A stretch of 7,837 nucleotides of DNA from Clostridiales bacterium. GTDB taxonomy: Bacteria > Bacillota > Clostridia > Oscillospirales > Oscillospiraceae. Position numbers and translations under genes: made by a program. The first letter of the stretch is position 1; every line of letters starts with the position of its first letter. Below are positions 6,674 to 7,837 of the stretch, piece by piece. Location of the stretch: NCBI GenBank assembly GCA_017577345.1, contig PITX01000054.1:1-7837 (forward strand), written 5' to 3'. The notes under the pieces were generated by a model that saw only the letters and a program-made list of their open reading frames with translations, did no database searches and was not told where the DNA came from.

Positions 6674-7402
6674 ATGAAAACAACCATTTCCGCATTACTA
6701 ATTGTTGCTCTTTTGCTTTGCAGTATCTGTATGTTCGCCGCCTGCAAATCAGAATCGTCGGTTGAAGACCTGAGTGAAACACTTGAAACCTCTGCTGCTC
6801 CCATTACCGGCGGTTGGACGATTCCGGAAGAGCCGGAGCAAGCTGTGTTAAGCGAGGAGCAGGCAACTGCTTTTGAGCTTGCAACCGCAGAACTTACCGG
6901 TGCGTCCTACACTCCGCTTGCGTGCATCGGCAGTCAGGTCGTGGCAGGACGCAACTATGCCTACCTCTGCAAGAGCACCCTTGTAACCAATCCGCCTGTA
7001 TCAAGCTTGTCTGTGGTCAAGATTTATCTGGATCTGGAAGGCAACGCTTCCATTCTGAATGTTACCGATGTCAATTTGGCTGACTATACCGACAACGCCA
7101 AGATGAACTTCACTCCTAATATTCCGCTTGCCGGCGGATGGACGCCGAACGCAGAAGCAGGCAAGCTGCCGGAGGAAGTGCAGGCAGCCTTTGATAAGGC
7201 AACGGAAGAGCTCACGGGTGTCGGATATACGCCGCTGTGCCTGATGGGCAGTCAGGTCGTTGCAGGTTCCAATTATGCAATCCTCTGCACGGCAACGCAG
7301 GTTACTGCCGAGCCTGCCAGTGCGCTTGCGGTCGTAACGGTTTATGCCGATCTGCAGGACGGCGCGGAAATCACTTCCGTTGCAGGTTTCCCTGTCGGAT
7401 AA
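6674..7402 (+). CDS. Lipoprotein with two tandem cystatin/stefin-like domains
   Basis: A 242-residue precursor. Residues 1-23 form a lipoprotein signal peptide: K near the start, a long Leu/Ile/Val core, then F-A-A-C with the lipidated Cys at 24. Phe at -3 is slightly off the usual lipobox. A Ser/Glu-rich spacer leads to two homologous domains, about 46-135 and 154-242. Each has Gly-Gly-Trp-Thr, an amphipathic helix (LSEEQATAFELATAELTG; LPEEVQAAFDKATEELTG), then G-S-Q-V-V-A-G-x-N-Y (Q88, Q194) and a late strand of the type S-V-V-K-I-Y-x-D-L or V-V-T-V-Y-A-D-L. This is the cystatin order: N-terminal Gly, helix, QxVxG first hairpin with N-Y, then a strand ending V-[FY]-x-x-L as in stefins. Cystatins inhibit papain-like cysteine proteases. 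Cys pairs 84/99 and 189/205 flank each reactive loop and may be disulfide-bonded. It is the last gene of the probable operon. Inhibitory activity is inferred. Confidence 0.88.
   Translation: MKTTISALLIVALLLCSICMFAACKSESSVEDLSETLETSAAPITGGWTIPEEPEQAVLSEEQATAFELATAELTGASYTPLACIGSQVVAGRNYAYLCKSTLVTNPPVSSLSVVKIYLDLEGNASILNVTDVNLADYTDNAKMNFTPNIPLAGGWTPNAEAGKLPEEVQAAFDKATEELTGVGYTPLCLMGSQVVAGSNYAILCTATQVTAEPASALAVVTVYADLQDGAEITSVAGFPVG
6809..7078 (+). repeat. Cystatin-like repeat unit 1
   Basis: Codons 46-135 of the lipoprotein, from Gly-Gly-Trp through Q-V-V-A-G-R-N-Y to D-V-N-L. A 20-base stretch at 6929-6948 covering the reactive loop matches 7247-7266 in unit 2 with one mismatch, exactly 318 bases (106 codons) away. 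Confidence 0.8.
7133..7399 (+). repeat. Cystatin-like repeat unit 2
   Basis: Codons 154-242, from Gly-Gly-Trp-Thr-Pro through Q-V-V-A-G-S-N-Y to the C-terminal F-P-V-G. It aligns along its length with unit 1. The G-G-W-[TS]-P start resembles the N-terminal trunk of plant and animal cystatins. Confidence 0.8.
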
Positions 7403-7414
7403 TAAAAGTCATGA

Positions 7415-7433
7415 CCGCCGGCTAAGCCGGCGG
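7415..7433 (+). other. Perfect 8-bp hairpin (IS end structure or terminator stem)
   Basis: CCGCCGGC at 7415-7422 pairs with GCCGGCGG at 7426-7433 across a TAA loop. It sits 12 bases after the lipoprotein stop. The downstream run is only CTTGATTTGG, so it is a poor intrinsic terminator alone. It more likely represents the subterminal hairpin of the IS200/IS605 right end. Confidence 0.65.
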
Positions 7434-7441
7434 CTTGATTT

Positions 7442-7460
7442 GGCCCTATAAGGGCCTTTT
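7442..7460 (+). terminator. Probable intrinsic terminator of the lipoprotein operon
   Basis: GGCCCT (7442-7447) pairs with AGGGCC (7451-7456) across an ATA loop and is followed directly by TTTT. Transcripts leaving the lipoprotein gene would meet it about 40 bases after the stop codon. The sequence belongs to the IS-derived region, so the host operon may use element DNA as its terminator. Confidence 0.6.
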
Positions 7461-7470
7461 ACGGGCGAAA

Positions 7471-7482
7471 CCCCTAAAGGGG
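7471..7482 (+). repeat. CCCC-TAAA-GGGG mini-palindrome
   Basis: A short stem of four G/C pairs with a TAAA loop. The 13-base string from 7471 (palindrome plus C) recurs exactly at 7522-7534. Confidence 0.6.
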
Positions 7483-7520
7483 CACCGAAAAGTTTGCCGA
7501 CCGCATTTCTTTTTCCGGCT

Positions 7521-7539
7521 GCCCCTAAAGGGGCTTTTT
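7521..7539 (+). terminator. Plus-strand terminator-like hairpin beside the tnpA stop
   Basis: GCCCC (7521-7525) pairs with GGGGC (7530-7534) across TAAA and is followed by TTTTT. As a terminator it faces rightward and would block plus-strand readthrough from the lipoprotein operon into the antisense strand of tnpA. On the minus strand it lacks a T run. Confidence 0.6.
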
Positions 7540-7540
7540 C

Positions 7541-7699
7541 TTATGCCTTCTGGTTCGCGCTACCCGTAAACGGGTCGACATATTCTTTCATGCTTATTTG
7601 ATCTGCTATCTGATCCTCTGTTAGTTGATTTTTTATATACTCTTCTATCTGCTTTTTATTTCTCCCTACCGTGTCCACATAATATCCTCTTGCCCAGAA
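7541..7699 (-). pseudogene. tnpA: Truncated IS200/IS605 TnpA transposase, C-terminal 52 codons
   Basis: Reading the minus strand from 7699 to the TAA at 7543-7541 gives F-W-A-R-G-Y-Y-V-D-T-V-G, then K-Q-I-E-E-Y-I-K-N-Q and a tail ending D-P-F-T-G-S-A-N-Q-K-A. The F-W-x-R-G-Y-Y-V-x-T-V-G strand and the following helix with Tyr-x3-Gln are hallmarks of Y1 HUH transposases. The Tyr in Y-I-K-N-Q is the expected nucleophile, and the Gln four residues later helps hold the metal in this family. The HUH histidine pair and the first roughly 100 residues are absent. Upstream on this strand the frame only reaches V-K-L-T before a TAG (7714-7712), none of it family-like. It is a broken remnant whose homology stops at about 7700. 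Confidence 0.88.
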
Positions 7700-7700
7700 A

Positions 7701-7837
7701 GTCAGCTTCACCTATCAGCACACGGCATATCACATCCGCATCTGCGGCGTGAAGATCTATCCGCAGGGGTATGCTGCCGTTGCGGAATTCGTTTCGACGA
7801 TGAAAGGTCTGTCCGTGGTGCCGTGGAGTATCTTGAC
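7701..7837 (+). CDS. Unidentified coding-like fragment, open at the right edge
   Basis: From the junction with the transposase remnant the plus strand reads V-S-F-T-Y-Q-H-T-A-Y-H-I-R-I-C-G-V-K-I-Y and ends V-V-P-W-S-I-L at the window edge. No stop occurs, and the third codon positions are strongly G/C-biased, as expected of real coding sequence. There is no start codon or ribosome binding site before it; the frame is closed by TAA at 7680-7682 inside the IS remnant. This looks like the interior of a gene whose 5' part was removed, or was replaced by the IS-side junction. I do not recognise the family. The minus strand is interrupted in two frames here, which favours plus-strand coding. Confidence 0.4.

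Larger units (their letters stand above)
7411..7700 (-). mobile_element. Remnant of an IS200/IS605-family element (right-end side)
   Basis: This is the minus-strand 3' end of a TnpA gene followed by about 130 bases of hairpin-rich DNA, as expected for the right end of this single-strand-transposing family. The terminal hairpin at 7415-7433 is a candidate right-end recognition structure. The outer boundary is therefore near 7405-7414, only a few bases after the lipoprotein stop. The other end, its hairpin and most of tnpA are missing, so the copy cannot move by itself. No tnpB-like coding sequence is seen. The A/T-rich composition of 7580-7700 contrasts with both flanks. Boundary positions are approximate. 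Confidence 0.75.

Noticed and set aside
7415..7575. CRISPR-like array
   Set aside because: The repeated units are short palindromes of 12-19 bases with irregular spacing and different stems; there are no uniform direct repeats or spacers and no cas genes.
7541..7714. Intact IS200/IS605 transposase
   Set aside because: Only the C-terminal 52 codons with the catalytic Tyr helix are present; the HUH motif and N-terminus are missing and the frame closes at TAG 7714-7712.

Overview
The window looks like a piece of a gut-type Clostridia (Firmicutes) genome, probably Ruminococcus/Oscillospiraceae-like. This is inferred from the surface-protein modules: glycine-rich beta-helix blocks, Listeria-Bacteroides (InlB B-type) repeats, CxxC linkers and GLUG-like repeats. 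The strong AGGAG-type ribosome binding sites, a Gram-positive-style lipoprotein and an IS200/IS605 transposase remnant fit the same picture. No rRNA, tRNA or CRISPR array is visible, and the taxonomic call is inference.

Layout. Positions 1-6474 (+) hold the 3' part of one giant secreted or cell-surface protein. The frame is open from the first base, so the N-terminus and signal peptide lie upstream. In order it carries two copies of a glycine-rich super-repeat (period about 345 residues) and four InlB/Flg_new-like repeats. A complete-looking PI-PLC X phosphodiesterase domain follows, with the His-Asp, Asp-x-Arg and second His catalytic signature. After it come a beta-solenoid-like stretch, three CxxC-containing segments, GLUG-like repeats with regularly placed Cys, and a long C-terminal module. 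No LPxTG anchor is visible. Twenty bases downstream is a 46-residue acidic peptide gene (6495-6635). Thirty-eight bases further is a 242-residue lipoprotein (6674-7402) made of two tandem domains. Each domain carries the cystatin/stefin reactive-site signature Q-V-V-A-G-x-N-Y and an N-terminal Gly-Gly-Trp. The three genes share a strand and are tightly spaced, so they probably form one operon ending at 7402.

From about 7405 to 7700 the sequence is the 3' end of an IS200/IS605-family element on the minus strand. It consists of hairpin-rich end DNA, five short palindromes (three with TAAA loops) and the last 52 codons of a TnpA (Y1) transposase. The 5' part of tnpA is missing. At about 7700 the sequence switches to an unrelated coding-like fragment on the plus strand that runs off the window.

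How the genes may work together (inference): a surface-displayed phospholipase/adhesin and a membrane-anchored cysteine-protease-inhibitor-like lipoprotein would be made together at the cell envelope. This would fit interaction with host membranes or glycoconjugates and protection from papain-like proteases. The tandem-cystatin lipoprotein and its pairing with a PI-PLC adhesin and a short acidic peptide are the most interesting observations here.
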